Shown here in pieces: positions 19,414 through 28,083 of a DNA stretch of 48,750 bases (its first letter is position 1; each line of letters opens with the position of its first letter). The stretch is from Bordetella parapertussis (GTDB lineage Bacteria > Pseudomonadota > Gammaproteobacteria > Burkholderiales > SG8-39). Where the stretch lies: positions 1 to 48,750 of the forward strand of contig CAMDFL010000009.1 of the NCBI GenBank assembly GCA_945897475.1, given 5' to 3'. A model generated the notes under the pieces. That model was not told where the DNA came from. It saw only the letters and a list, made by a program, of their open reading frames with translations, and searched no databases. A program made the translations under genes and the position numbers.

Positions 19414-19488
19414 TCAGTCCACTTTTATACCCTTCAATTTTACGATCGCGCGCCACTTGTCGAGCTCGCGGCGCTCGCCACCGAACTG
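19414..19488 (-). pseudogene. Bug-protein C-terminal remnant
   Basis: About 24 codons ending in TGA (19414-19416) read ERRELDKWRAIVKLKGIKVD, the typical C-terminal helix of Bug proteins (compare ELKRWPEVVKAAGIKPE at the end of the intact gene at 28503-29498). Upstream similarity is lost within the 407-base gap 19358-19764, which also holds repeat copy 2 and the leader of the AhpD-like gene. Confidence 0.55.
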
Positions 19489-19564
19489 CAATCGCTGAAG
19501 TGGCGATGAGCGTTGATGCTCCAACGATTTACATCTCCCTCGCTGGCACGTCGACCGCAACGAC

Positions 19565-19711
19565 TGATCGTCAAGTCAAACCCGAACTGAACGTATGGAG
19601 GGAGCTAAAATTCTCGAATGGGTCATGTTTTGGATTTTTGAAAAGCGCACTGTTGCCGATTATGTTCAATCCGGTGGGTTTGGCGATGCTGATTCCGGGT
19701 TTGCTGGATAA
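19565..19711. repeat. 147-base dispersed repeat, copy 2
   Basis: The same unit and orientation as 15722-15868, ending with TTTGCTGGATAA, 53 bases before the ATG of the AhpD-like gene. Both full copies lie upstream of oxidative-stress-type genes (katG and the AhpD-like gene) and both abut gene remnants (asparaginase and Bug). Confidence 0.85.
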
Positions 19712-19764
19712 TTGATTTCGATTGAACCCGCCGTTACCTTAGTGCTTTGATCGGAGAATAATTC

Positions 19765-20379
19765 ATGAATGGAAATTCGAAACCCCGCCCGCGGCTCGAC
19801 CCGCTGCCGCCCGATCACACCCCGGCGCTCGAGAAAGAGTTCGCCATGTTTATCGGAAATTCCGGCCGCGTGCCCAATGGCGTGTTGATCATGCAGCGCA
19901 ATCCCGCCTTGGTCAAAGCTTTCGTGCAGATGAGCGCCGCCCTGTTCGCGCCCGACGGCGTGGTTGACCGCGGATTCAAGCGACTGCTGTCGCTGGTCGC
20001 GAGCCAGGCGGCGGGCTGCGCGTATTGACAAGCCCATGGCGCCGGTCTGGCGCTCAAAGCAGGAACCGCCGAGGCCAAGGTGGCGGCGGTGTGGGAATTC
20101 CGCACCAGCCCCCTGTACTCCGAGGGCGAGCGGGCCGCTCTCGATGTGGCGATCGCAGCTGGCGGGGCCCCAAACGGCGTCACCGACGAGATGTTCGGCA
20201 CGCTCAAGAAACACTGGAACGAAAATCAAATCGTCGAGATTGTCGGTGTCATTGCAATGTTCGGATTTCTCAATCGTTGGAATGACACCATGGCCTCGCC
20301 GCTGGAACCGGATTCCATCGGCGTCGCCGAACGCCTGCTCGCGCCTCATGGCTGGGAGATTGGCCGGAACAAGCCGTGA
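19765..20379 (+). CDS. AhpD/carboxymuconolactone decarboxylase-like protein, candidate selenoprotein (in-frame TGA)
   Basis: The frame starts at ATG 19765 (GGAG upstream), reaches TGA at 20026-20028 and continues in the same frame to TGA 20377-20379, giving 204 residues if the first TGA is decoded. The CMD/AhpD redox motif C-x-Y-C-x-x-H is present as C85-A-Y-(TGA88)-Q-A-H91. The TGA thus replaces exactly the second, reactive cysteine. Family features occur on both sides: FAMFIGNSGRVPNGVLIM before, and EFRTSPLYSEGERAALDVAI and FGFLNRWNDTMASPLEPDS after. The second part has no start of its own that would make a functional protein. The final stop overlaps the GTG of the Bug gene. A hairpin lies right after the TGA. 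Alternative: a Cys-to-stop point mutation in a dying gene or a sequencing error. Confidence 0.65.
20038..20054 (+). promoter_or_regulatory. Candidate bacterial SECIS hairpin
   Basis: GGCGCC (20038-20043) pairs over all six positions with GGCGCT (20049-20054; one G-U pair) around a five-base loop GGTCT. The loop starts 15 bases after the TGA. The E. coli fdhF element, as I recall it, has a GGUC apical loop at a similar distance. The bulged U below the fdhF loop is not obvious here. Any GC-rich coding segment can form a hairpin, so this is support rather than proof. Confidence 0.45.
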
Positions 20380-21410
20380 AACAGGTAATCCCGACCCGTG
20401 CTGCAATGACCAGGGGCGTCGCGACGATGCGCAGCGCGGCCCGGGGAGCATTTCAGTTGATTGCCATCGCCTCGATGGTCGGGGCATTGGGCTTGTCGCA
20501 TGCCCTGGCGCAGGAGTATCCGAACAAGCCGATACGGGTGGTCGTCCCATTCGGTCCGCCGGGCGGAATAGCCGATCGCATGGCGCGGCTGGTATCGGAC
20601 AAGCTGCGCGAGCGCTGGGGCCAGCCGGTAATCGTCGAGAACCGGCCCGGTGCCAATGCGAATGTCGGCGCCGAATTCGTCGCGCGCGCGCCGGGCGACG
20701 GTTATACGCTGTTGTTTACCAGCGAAGGGCCGATGGCGATAAACAAGCACCTTTTCGCCAAACTCAATTATGAGCCCGAGAAATTCGTCCCGGTCTCCAT
20801 CGTCATCACCCAGCCGCTGATCCTGGTGGCGGGCGCGAGGCTTCCTTTTGGCAACCTTGGCGATCTTCTTGCCCATGCCAGGGCCAACCCCGACAAGCTC
20901 AATTTGGGTACCAATGGCAATGGCAGCAACATGCACCTGTCGCTGGAGCGGCTGAAGCTGGAAACCGGCGTGAAGATCGGCCATGTTCCATACAAAGGCG
21001 TGACCGGCGCCATTACCGACATGGTTGGCGGCCAGATAGATCTCATGTTCATCGGCCTGGGCACCGTGAGCGCGCTGGTGAAGGCGGGCAAGCTGCGCAT
21101 CCTGGCGACCGCAAGCGAGGCGCGCTTGCCGGCGTTGCCCGAGGTCGCCACCATGTCCGAAACCCTGCCCGGCTTTACCGCTGGCGGCTGGTTTGGCGTG
21201 GTGTCATCGCCCATGACACCACCGGCAATCGCCAATCGGCTTTCTTTGGCCATTCGCGAACTGATCAAACATCCGGAGGTGCAGAATTTCATGAACGAAC
21301 TCAACGTGCAGGGCGTCGGCAGCACCCCGGAGGAAATGGCCGCGCTTGCCAGACGCGAAGGGGAGCGCTGGGGCAAACTTATCCGCGCCACCGGAATTGT
21401 CGCGGAGTAA
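20376..21410 (+). CDS. Bug/TctC-family solute-binding protein
   Basis: An exported binding protein of up to 344 residues. The GTG at 20376 overlaps the stop of the AhpD-like gene (GTGA), suggesting coupling; ATGs at 20406 and 20427 are alternative starts that give a shorter signal peptide ending near ALA-QE. Landmarks are YPNKPIRVVVPFGPPGGIAD, VENRPGANANVGAEFVARA and HVPYKGVTGAITDMVGGQID. It is the first of three consecutive Bug genes on this strand, each about 320 residues but clearly diverged from one another. Confidence 0.92.
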   Translation: MKQVIPTRAAMTRGVATMRSAARGAFQLIAIASMVGALGLSHALAQEYPNKPIRVVVPFGPPGGIADRMARLVSDKLRERWGQPVIVENRPGANANVGAEFVARAPGDGYTLLFTSEGPMAINKHLFAKLNYEPEKFVPVSIVITQPLILVAGARLPFGNLGDLLAHARANPDKLNLGTNGNGSNMHLSLERLKLETGVKIGHVPYKGVTGAITDMVGGQIDLMFIGLGTVSALVKAGKLRILATASEARLPALPEVATMSETLPGFTAGGWFGVVSSPMTPPAIANRLSLAIRELIKHPEVQNFMNELNVQGVGSTPEEMAALARREGERWGKLIRATGIVAE

Positions 21411-21465
21411 TGGCATGCCAGAGTCTGCACGTCCATGCATGATTGCAAAATTCATCGGAGGCGAC

Positions 21466-22425
21466 GTGAAAAATAAAGTGATTCGCATTTCCGCGTTTTC
21501 GCTGGCGCTTGCCAGCAGTCTGGCATTCGCGCAGGCCTACCCTTCGACCGTGATACGCATGATTTCGGGCGTGCAGCCCGGCAGCATGCCCGATGTCGTC
21601 GCCCGCATGATTGCCGACAAGTTATCCGTCAATCTGGGCCAGCAGGTGATTGTAGAGCCCCGGCCCGGCGCTGCCGGCCTGACAGGCGGCCAGGCGGTGG
21701 CGCGCAGCAAGCCGGACGGCCATTTCATCGGCGTCTACACCTCTTCCGATACGCTCGCCCCGTTATTGAATCCGGGCACGGTCGATCCCAAAGATCTGGC
21801 CCCTGTGGCTGCCGTGGCGAATGTGCCGATAGCCCTGGTGATTTCAGCCAACAGCCGGTTCAAGACAATCGGCGAATTGATCGAGGCGGCCAGAATGCAT
21901 CCCGGAAAGCTGGTGGCAACCTCCGCAGGTTTCGTCACCGCGTCGCATCTCAGCATGGAACGCCTTCGCGGCGCCGCTGGCATCAGCGTGCTGCACGCCC
22001 CATCGAAAGGCGCGCCAGCGGCAAACGCGGAAGTCCTGGCCGAGCGCGCGGACATGTATTTCTCGCCTGTTCCGGGCGTACTTCCCTTGCTCAAAAGCGG
22101 CAAGCTTCGCATCCTGTCGGTTTCATCGGCCAAACGCAGCGCCCTGTACCCCGATGTACCCACAACGCTGGAGTCAGGCTACCCCAACTCCGATTACAAC
22201 TTCTGGATCGGCATTTCCGCTCCGGCCAAAACGCCGCGCGCCATCGTTGAGCGCATCAACAAGGAAACCCGCGCCGGCCTTGCCGCGCCGGATTTGCTTG
22301 AAAAATTTCTCAACGTCGGTGCCGATCCCATGCCCATGAGCGTCGCAGAATTTGAAGGCCTGGTCAAAAGCGAGCTGGAAGCCAACGCAAATCTCATCAA
22401 GAGCAAGGGATTCAAACCCGAATAG
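21466..22425 (+). CDS. Bug/TctC-family solute-binding protein
   Basis: A 319-residue exported binding protein. The start is GTG 21466 because GGAGG lies 4 bases upstream and a compact signal peptide (KNKVIRISAFSLALASSLAF) follows directly; upstream in-frame starts give no signal peptide. Landmarks are RMISGVQPGSMPDVVARM, VEPRPGAAGLTGGQAVARS and KPDGHFIG. The second lobe has LHAPSKGAPAANAEVLAERA where siblings have HVPYKG, so ligand contacts may differ. It begins 55 bases after the previous Bug gene. Confidence 0.92.
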   Translation: MKNKVIRISAFSLALASSLAFAQAYPSTVIRMISGVQPGSMPDVVARMIADKLSVNLGQQVIVEPRPGAAGLTGGQAVARSKPDGHFIGVYTSSDTLAPLLNPGTVDPKDLAPVAAVANVPIALVISANSRFKTIGELIEAARMHPGKLVATSAGFVTASHLSMERLRGAAGISVLHAPSKGAPAANAEVLAERADMYFSPVPGVLPLLKSGKLRILSVSSAKRSALYPDVPTTLESGYPNSDYNFWIGISAPAKTPRAIVERINKETRAGLAAPDLLEKFLNVGADPMPMSVAEFEGLVKSELEANANLIKSKGFKPE

Positions 22426-22627
22426 GCAACGCGCGCAGCGGGATTGCGGTGGCCCAAGCGGGCATTCATGTTTTGCAGAACGCCAGGACTTTATCCAGTA
22501 GTCCCCGGGGGGGTTCCCGACCAGGCAGCTGATTAAAGGCCAGAATCATTGCAGCACGGCTTTGGCCGGCGTGGCGGTGCCGATAAGGAAATGATACAAA
22601 CTGTCAGTCCCGTTACAGGAGGAATCG

Positions 22628-23608
22628 ATGCGCCACCCTACATTGCCCTTGCGAGTATTGATAAGCCTTGGCGCGGCACTGACAGCCGCCGGCAACGCAC
22701 AGGCCCAGCCGGCCTATCCGAACAAGCCCATCCGCCTGATCATCGCCTTTGGCGCGGGGGCCGCAGTCGACACGGTGTCGCGCATTCTTGGCACCGGCCT
22801 GGGTTCGCTGGGTCAGCCCATCATTGTCGAGAACAAGCCCGGCGCCGCGGGCATCGTCGGCACTGAATTCGTCGCGCGCGCCGCGCCGGACGGCTACACC
22901 TTGCTCTCCGGGGCCACGGCACCGTTCGCCATCGTTCCGCACATCACCGAAAAGCTCTCCTACGACCCGGTCAGGGATTTCGTGGCGGTTGCGCCGTTCG
23001 CGCGCAGCGCTTCGGTGCTGGTGATCAGCCCGGCCCTGCCGGCAAATTCAGTCAAGGAATTCATCGCCTACGCCAAGGAGCGGCCTGGCAAACTCAATTA
23101 CGCCTCGAACGGCAACGGCGGCACCCTGCATCTTGCGATGGAAATGTTTTCCTCGATGGCCGGCATCCGCATGACGCACGTGCCCTACAACAATCTCACC
23201 GTCGGCATGACGCATGTGGCAAGCGGCGAACTGCAGGCCATGTTCATCTCGCCCACCAACGCGATGCCGCTGGTGCAGGCCGGACGGCTGCGCGCACTCG
23301 CCATCGGCACCGCGCAGCGCTCGGAGCTGGTGCCGCAGATCCCCACGGTTCAGGAAGAAGGCCTCAAAGGATTCGCCTTCTCGACCTGGTTCGGCCTGTT
23401 TGCGCCGGCCGGCACGCCGCGCAACATCGTCAACATCCTCAATGCCGCGGTCAACGCGTCGTTTCAACAACCCGACATCTCCGACCGCATGAAGAAAAGC
23501 GCCGCCGAAAAATGGCCGGGAACGCCGGAAGACCTCGCCGCCCTGGCGAAAGCCGAGCTGGAGATGTACGGGAAAGTGGCGCGGGATATCGGGCTGCCGA
23601 AGCAGTAG
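22628..23608 (+). CDS. Bug/TctC-family solute-binding protein
   Basis: A 326-residue exported binding protein with an excellent ribosome site (AGGAGGAATCG before ATG 22628). The signal peptide ends near AQA-QP, then YPNKPIRLIIAFGAGAAVDT, VENKPGAAGIVGTEFVARA and PDGYTLLSG. The second lobe has HVPYNNLTVGMTHVASGELQ. It is separated from the previous Bug gene by 202 bases in which I see no gene or clear signal, so it may have its own promoter. An MFS exporter gene follows after 64 bases. Confidence 0.93.
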   Translation: MRHPTLPLRVLISLGAALTAAGNAQAQPAYPNKPIRLIIAFGAGAAVDTVSRILGTGLGSLGQPIIVENKPGAAGIVGTEFVARAAPDGYTLLSGATAPFAIVPHITEKLSYDPVRDFVAVAPFARSASVLVISPALPANSVKEFIAYAKERPGKLNYASNGNGGTLHLAMEMFSSMAGIRMTHVPYNNLTVGMTHVASGELQAMFISPTNAMPLVQAGRLRALAIGTAQRSELVPQIPTVQEEGLKGFAFSTWFGLFAPAGTPRNIVNILNAAVNASFQQPDISDRMKKSAAEKWPGTPEDLAALAKAELEMYGKVARDIGLPKQ

Positions 23609-23672
23609 TGGATATTCCATCCTTTGCATCGACAGCGGCGGCTCGCCCGGTGCTGAGCCTGGTGAAACACGC

Positions 23673-24944
23673 ATGAGCACCCCCGCGCACTCAGGCGACA
23701 CCCGCTCGTTCGCCGCACTGCGCCATCCGGGCTACCGCGGCTACATCATCGGCGGATTCTGCGCGATGCTGGGCGACTCGATCGAGCACGTCATCTCGTA
23801 CTGGATGATCTACCAGGCGTTTCACTCGCCCATGCTGGGCGGCTTCGCGATCTTTTCGCACTGGATACCGTTCCTGCTGTTCTCGGTGTATTCGGGCGCG
23901 CTCGCCGACCGCTTCGATCCGCGCCGCATGATGCAGATCGGCATGCTGATGTTCATGTTGGCCTCGCTGGGCTGGGGCATCCTCGCCCTGACCGGCGCGC
24001 TGGAGCCATGGCACGCCATGGTGCTGCTCAGCATTCACGGCCTGGCGGGGGTGATCAATTCGCCGGCGCAGCAAATGCTGATCCACGACATCGTCGGCCC
24101 CAAAGAGCTGCAGAGCGCGGTGCGCACCAACGCGAGCGCGCGCACCGTGGGCCAGCTCGCGGGGCCGGCGATTGGCGGCGCCTTCATGGTGCTGCTCGGG
24201 CCCGAATGGGGATTGCTTGCCAATGCCTTGTGTTATGTGCCGCAGCTCGTATGGCTTGCGCGGGCGCCCTACGGGCACAAGTACCGCACCGATCGCGCGG
24301 GCGATGCGCCCGGGGGGGAGGGCGCAGCACCGCGCCCGGCAAGGGCATCGGGCTTTCGCGATCTGTTTGCAACCCTGCGCGAGATCAGCTCCAACCGCAC
24401 CATCGTGTCGATGCTGTGCGTCGCCGGTGGCTATGCGCTTTTCGTCGGCAACGCCTACCAGGCGCAGATGCCGGAGTTCGCGCACGATCTGGGCCATGGC
24501 GAGGCCGGCTGGCACTATTCGATGCTGCTCGGCGCACATGCCGCGGGCGCGCTGATCGCGGCGTTCGTGCTGGAGAGCCGCGGCCTCATGCTGGCGCGGC
24601 CGAGCGTCGCCATTCGCCTGGCGATGCTGTGGTGCTTCGTGATGGCCGGCTTCGCGCTCTCGGAATCCTACGCGCTATCGGTGGCGCTTTTGTTTACCGC
24701 CGGGCTGCTCGACCTGACCTTCAGCTCCATGGCGCAGACCATGGTGCAACTCGAGGCGCCGCCGCATCTGCGCGGCCGGGTGATCGGCCTGTACAACACC
24801 TTCGGCCAGGGGCTGCGCGCGTTCTCCGGCGTCACCATCGGCGCCGGCGGCGCGCTGATCGGCGTGCACTGGTCGCTGGCCCTGTGCGCGATGATTCTGT
24901 TCGCGGCGATGTCGGTATTGCTAGCGCTGATGGGGAGGCGCTGA
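23673..24944 (+). CDS. MFS transporter (EntS-like exporter group)
   Basis: A 423-residue inner-membrane protein with about 12 hydrophobic segments. Conserved MFS features include a GALADRFDPRRMMQIG loop between helices 2 and 3 and a central cytoplasmic linker (about residues 205-230, Gly/Ala/Pro/Arg-rich). HGLAGVINSPAQQMLIHDIV and the later LRGRVIGLYNTFGQGLRAFS resemble the enterobactin-exporter type (MFS_3). It follows a Bug gene by 64 bases and may share its transcript. The substrate is unknown. Only a weak ribosome site precedes the ATG; no better start is seen. Confidence 0.88.
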   Translation: MSTPAHSGDTRSFAALRHPGYRGYIIGGFCAMLGDSIEHVISYWMIYQAFHSPMLGGFAIFSHWIPFLLFSVYSGALADRFDPRRMMQIGMLMFMLASLGWGILALTGALEPWHAMVLLSIHGLAGVINSPAQQMLIHDIVGPKELQSAVRTNASARTVGQLAGPAIGGAFMVLLGPEWGLLANALCYVPQLVWLARAPYGHKYRTDRAGDAPGGEGAAPRPARASGFRDLFATLREISSNRTIVSMLCVAGGYALFVGNAYQAQMPEFAHDLGHGEAGWHYSMLLGAHAAGALIAAFVLESRGLMLARPSVAIRLAMLWCFVMAGFALSESYALSVALLFTAGLLDLTFSSMAQTMVQLEAPPHLRGRVIGLYNTFGQGLRAFSGVTIGAGGALIGVHWSLALCAMILFAAMSVLLALMGRR

Positions 24945-25081
24945 GCCGCGCCCGCCCGCCTTCCCGTGAATAGCGAGCGCGTATCCTGGCGAGGATCCTC
25001 GGCGTTGGCGGCGTCGATCAACCTTATCGCGCGTTCGAAGCGTTCGTTCATGGCGGGTTTGCAATGGGTGGAGGTCGAACT

Positions 25082-26134
25082 TTACGCAACAGGCGGCAAT
25101 TCGATGCCTTGCGATGAGGCCAGTTCTTCGAGAAAGCGCCAGGTCGACGCCGAAACCGGCACACCATCGCGACGGCGTTTTTCGGCCAGGCGAGTGCCAC
25201 GTTCGCCGGGGAGCAGGATTTCTTCGAACCCGGATCGCGGCTTCAAAGATTTGATCGTGCCAGCGAGATTTTCGATGTCGCGCGCGTAATCCGCGGGATC
25301 GCACAAGGCCGCGACCTTGATCACCACCATCAAGGCATTTTGCCGATGGCGACCATCGCCGGAAGGGCCAATGGTGGCGGCAAGTATCGGCGTGCCGGCC
25401 ATCAATCCCGTCAAACATTCAATCATCAGGGAAAGTCCCGACCCTTTCGGCCCACCCAGAGGCATGGCAATTTTCGCTGCGGTCGCGTCGGTGGTGGGGT
25501 CGCCATTTTTATCCAGCGCCCACCCGGGCTCGAGTTGCGCTTCGCCCTTTTTGGCTTGCAGCAGACGTTGCATCGGCACAACGCTGGTGGCCATGTCGAG
25601 AATCAGGGGCGAATCGCCGCGCGGCACACCCATCGCAATCGGACTGGTCGAGAGGCTGGGCACACGCGCACCGTGATACGCCATCATCGGCGGGCCCGAA
25701 GCGGCGATGATTGAGGCGAAGCCGCGTTTCGCCAGCCACTCGGCATAGACGCCAATGGCACCGGTGTGGGTGGTCAGCGAAACAATACCGATACAGGAGC
25801 CGGATTTATCGGCGCGTTCCGCGGCGGCTTCGGCCATGGCGGTCATGGAGATCGGGCCCGCGGCGCGGGATGCGCGCATCAACAAGAGCGAGGGGCCTTT
25901 GTCTTCGATCGCCACGCGTGCTTGTGGTTCCAACTCTCCGGCGGCAACCATTTCCATATAACGCTGCACGCGGGAAACGCCGTGCGAGGCAGTACCGCGC
26001 AGATCGGCCCACACCAACACGCGCGCCAGGGTGGCAGCATCATCCTCGCGCATGCCTTTGGCGATGAACAGGGCCGCGGCAAATGCTTCGAGCTGACGAT
26101 AATCGCCTACAACAATTCCCGACTTGCTCGCCAC
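25082..26134 (-). CDS. Malate/L-lactate dehydrogenase family (Ldh2/YlbC-type) oxidoreductase
   Basis: A 350-residue NAD(P)-dependent 2-hydroxyacid dehydrogenase of the type II malate/lactate family, which also includes ureidoglycolate and diketogulonate reductases. Family marks: ADLRGTASHGVSRVQRYMEM near residue 50, TTHTGAIGVYAEWLAKRGF, STSPIAMGVPRGDSPLILDM and MPLGGPKGSGLSLMIECLTG. The start is GTG 26132-26134, whose G is the last base of the TAG stop of the upstream alpha/beta hydrolase; a longer frame exists but lies within that gene. The pair is one transcription unit on the minus strand, suggesting hydrolysis of an ester or lactone followed by oxidation or reduction of the hydroxyacid (inference). 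Confidence 0.92.
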   Translation of the reverse strand: MASKSGIVVGDYRQLEAFAAALFIAKGMREDDAATLARVLVWADLRGTASHGVSRVQRYMEMVAAGELEPQARVAIEDKGPSLLLMRASRAAGPISMTAMAEAAAERADKSGSCIGIVSLTTHTGAIGVYAEWLAKRGFASIIAASGPPMMAYHGARVPSLSTSPIAMGVPRGDSPLILDMATSVVPMQRLLQAKKGEAQLEPGWALDKNGDPTTDATAAKIAMPLGGPKGSGLSLMIECLTGLMAGTPILAATIGPSGDGRHRQNALMVVIKVAALCDPADYARDIENLAGTIKSLKPRSGFEEILLPGERGTRLAEKRRRDGVPVSASTWRFLEELASSQGIELPPVA

Positions 26135-27009
26135 TAAACCACCTTCACCGGGAAAAACTCCTCCAGCCACGGTCGCAGCACCGCCATTACTCGCACATTG
26201 TTCTCATGGAACATGAAGTGATCGGTCTCGGCGAAGAGATGCAGGTCGCAGGGCTTGCCGGCGCGCTCGAACAAGCGCAATGACTGCTCGGTGGGCGTCA
26301 CCGAATCAGTTGAGCTGTGCAACAGCAGTAAAGGGCGCGGCGCGATATCGGCCACCACATCCTCGGCGTTAAAGTTGTACATCGCCTGCGCCACTTCGGC
26401 GGGGAATTTGTAGTGCGCGGTCGGATTCAAATGATTGCGCAGGTGATCGGGGATTGGCACGATGTCGTAGCGATCCACCATCAGCGATTTGCCGGTGAGC
26501 GCGCGATGGCGCCGGCCTTCTTCGAGCATATTGGTAAATTTGGCCCAGCCCTCTTTGCTGGGATGCTGGCGGCGGAATTTCTGTTCGCCATGGCCCCAGC
26601 CGCCGGAGGAAATCACACAGGCAATGCGCTTGTCCACGCCACCCGCATATATTGCGACCGCGGCACCAAAAGAGGATCCCACCACACCGATACGCGTCGC
26701 ATCCACCTCGGGTCGCGATTCCAAAAACGTCACCGCAGCCTGGATGTCTTCCACTTGCTCGAGCGGAATCACCATGCCCGATTCGCCTTCACTCTTGCCG
26801 CAGCCACGAAAATCGAAGCGGAAAGTCACATAGCCCAACTTGGTGAGCAGCTTGCACGGATTGATGGAATTGGCCGAATCCTTGTTGTTGCCAAAGCCAT
26901 GCAGCACCATGATGGCAGGACGCTTCCCGGCGGGCTTCATATCCTCGGGTGTGTGAATGACACCGGCAAGGGTCAGCTCGCCGGAGCGAAACGTGACACT
27001 GTGTTCCAT
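26134..27009 (-). CDS. Alpha/beta hydrolase (dienelactone-hydrolase-like)
   Basis: A 291-residue cytoplasmic serine hydrolase. The oxyanion segment is LHGFGNNKDS, the nucleophile elbow is GVVGSSFGAAVAI (second Ser), the acid is the Asp of HSSTDSVTP and the base is the His of AETDHFMFHENN. A helical lid of about 70 residues lies between the nucleophile and the acid. GGAG precedes the ATG. The upstream 114 bases (27010-27123) are AT-rich and probably hold the promoter. It shares its stop base with the downstream dehydrogenase gene. It could act as an esterase or lactonase on an imported compound. Confidence 0.9.
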   Translation of the reverse strand: MEHSVTFRSGELTLAGVIHTPEDMKPAGKRPAIMVLHGFGNNKDSANSINPCKLLTKLGYVTFRFDFRGCGKSEGESGMVIPLEQVEDIQAAVTFLESRPEVDATRIGVVGSSFGAAVAIYAGGVDKRIACVISSGGWGHGEQKFRRQHPSKEGWAKFTNMLEEGRRHRALTGKSLMVDRYDIVPIPDHLRNHLNPTAHYKFPAEVAQAMYNFNAEDVVADIAPRPLLLLHSSTDSVTPTEQSLRLFERAGKPCDLHLFAETDHFMFHENNVRVMAVLRPWLEEFFPVKVV

Positions 27010-27123
27010 CTCAATTCTCCAATATATTAATTACATGATCAATATTTCACCTGCATTTCAGCGACTATTTAATTTAAAAATGGTATCGCAAAGAATGAAA
27101 ATCAGGGCAGGTCCACTGCTTCA

Positions 27124-28083
27124 TCAATCCAGCTTGATGCCGCGATCCTTGATCAAGCGACCGAGTTTGATCGATTCACTTTTGATCATGGCCCCGAAAG
27201 CTTCAGGCGTTCCACCAACGATCTCATAGGCTTGCGTCTCGAACTTTTCGCGCACATCGGGTGTTGCGAGCGTTCTCGCCATCGCCGCATTGAGGCGATC
27301 AACAATTGAGCGCGGCGTTCCCGTCGGCGCAAGCAAGCCCAGCCAGGACTGCGCTTCGAAACCTGTATAGGTTTCGGCGACGGCTGGCACCTCGGGAAAC
27401 AGTTTGGCGCGTTTCGACGAGGTAACCGCGAGTGCCGTCAATTTGCCGGATTTCAACTGCGGCACCACCACGCCCAATGTCATGATGGTGACCGGCACTT
27501 GTCCACCCATGAGCGCGGTCACCAACGGGCCACCGCCTTTGTAATGAATGAGGGTGGCATCTATACCCGTCGTCTGTTTAAAATATTCAATGCTGAATCG
27601 GCTCGAAGTGCCGGGGCCGGCACTGCCGAAATCCAGCGCCGTCCCCTTGGATTTCGCCAGTTGCATGAACTCGGCAAAATTTCGCGCGCCAGCTCCGGGG
27701 AACGCAGCCAGTACCTGGATGCCATTCACCACCTGGCTGACCGGCGCAAAATCCTTCACCGGGTCGTACTGCACATCGCGAAACAGGAATGGATTGGTGA
27801 CGAAGCTATCAAACACCATGATGAGCGTGTAGCCATCGGGCGCCGATTGCGCCACCTGATTGGTGCCCACCACGCCGCCCGCGGCGATGCGGTAGTCGAG
27901 TGAGATCGATTGACCGAGGATCTCCATCATGCGCGGCTGCGTCAGACGAGCGGCCACGTCCAGCGCGCCGCCGGGTGAGTTGGGTATCACCAGACGAATA
28001 GGTTTGACGGGATAGTCCTGAGCAGACAGCGGCGACAAAAACCCGGCCAAGGCGACTCCCGCGGCGATCACCAATCGATTCAT
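27124..28083 (-). CDS. Bug/TctC-family solute-binding protein
   Basis: A 319-residue exported binding protein. The signal peptide ends at LSA-QD, then YPVKPIRLVIPNSPGGALDV, LDYRIAAGGVVGTNQVAQSA and PDGYTLIM. LIHYKGGGPLVTALMGGQVP is the second-lobe ligand segment. GGAGG lies 5 bases before the ATG. It is upstream of the hydrolase/dehydrogenase pair on the same strand with a 114-base spacer, and divergent from another Bug gene at 28503 across a 419-base gap. Confidence 0.93.
   Translation of the reverse strand: MNRLVIAAGVALAGFLSPLSAQDYPVKPIRLVIPNSPGGALDVAARLTQPRMMEILGQSISLDYRIAAGGVVGTNQVAQSAPDGYTLIMVFDSFVTNPFLFRDVQYDPVKDFAPVSQVVNGIQVLAAFPGAGARNFAEFMQLAKSKGTALDFGSAGPGTSSRFSIEYFKQTTGIDATLIHYKGGGPLVTALMGGQVPVTIMTLGVVVPQLKSGKLTALAVTSSKRAKLFPEVPAVAETYTGFEAQSWLGLLAPTGTPRSIVDRLNAAMARTLATPDVREKFETQAYEIVGGTPEAFGAMIKSESIKLGRLIKDRGIKLD

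Noticed and set aside
19666-20550. 294-codon minus frame across the AhpD-like gene
   Set aside because: The two plus-strand parts flanking the TGA both show CMD/AhpD features and a good ribosome site; the minus frame has no recognisable feature.
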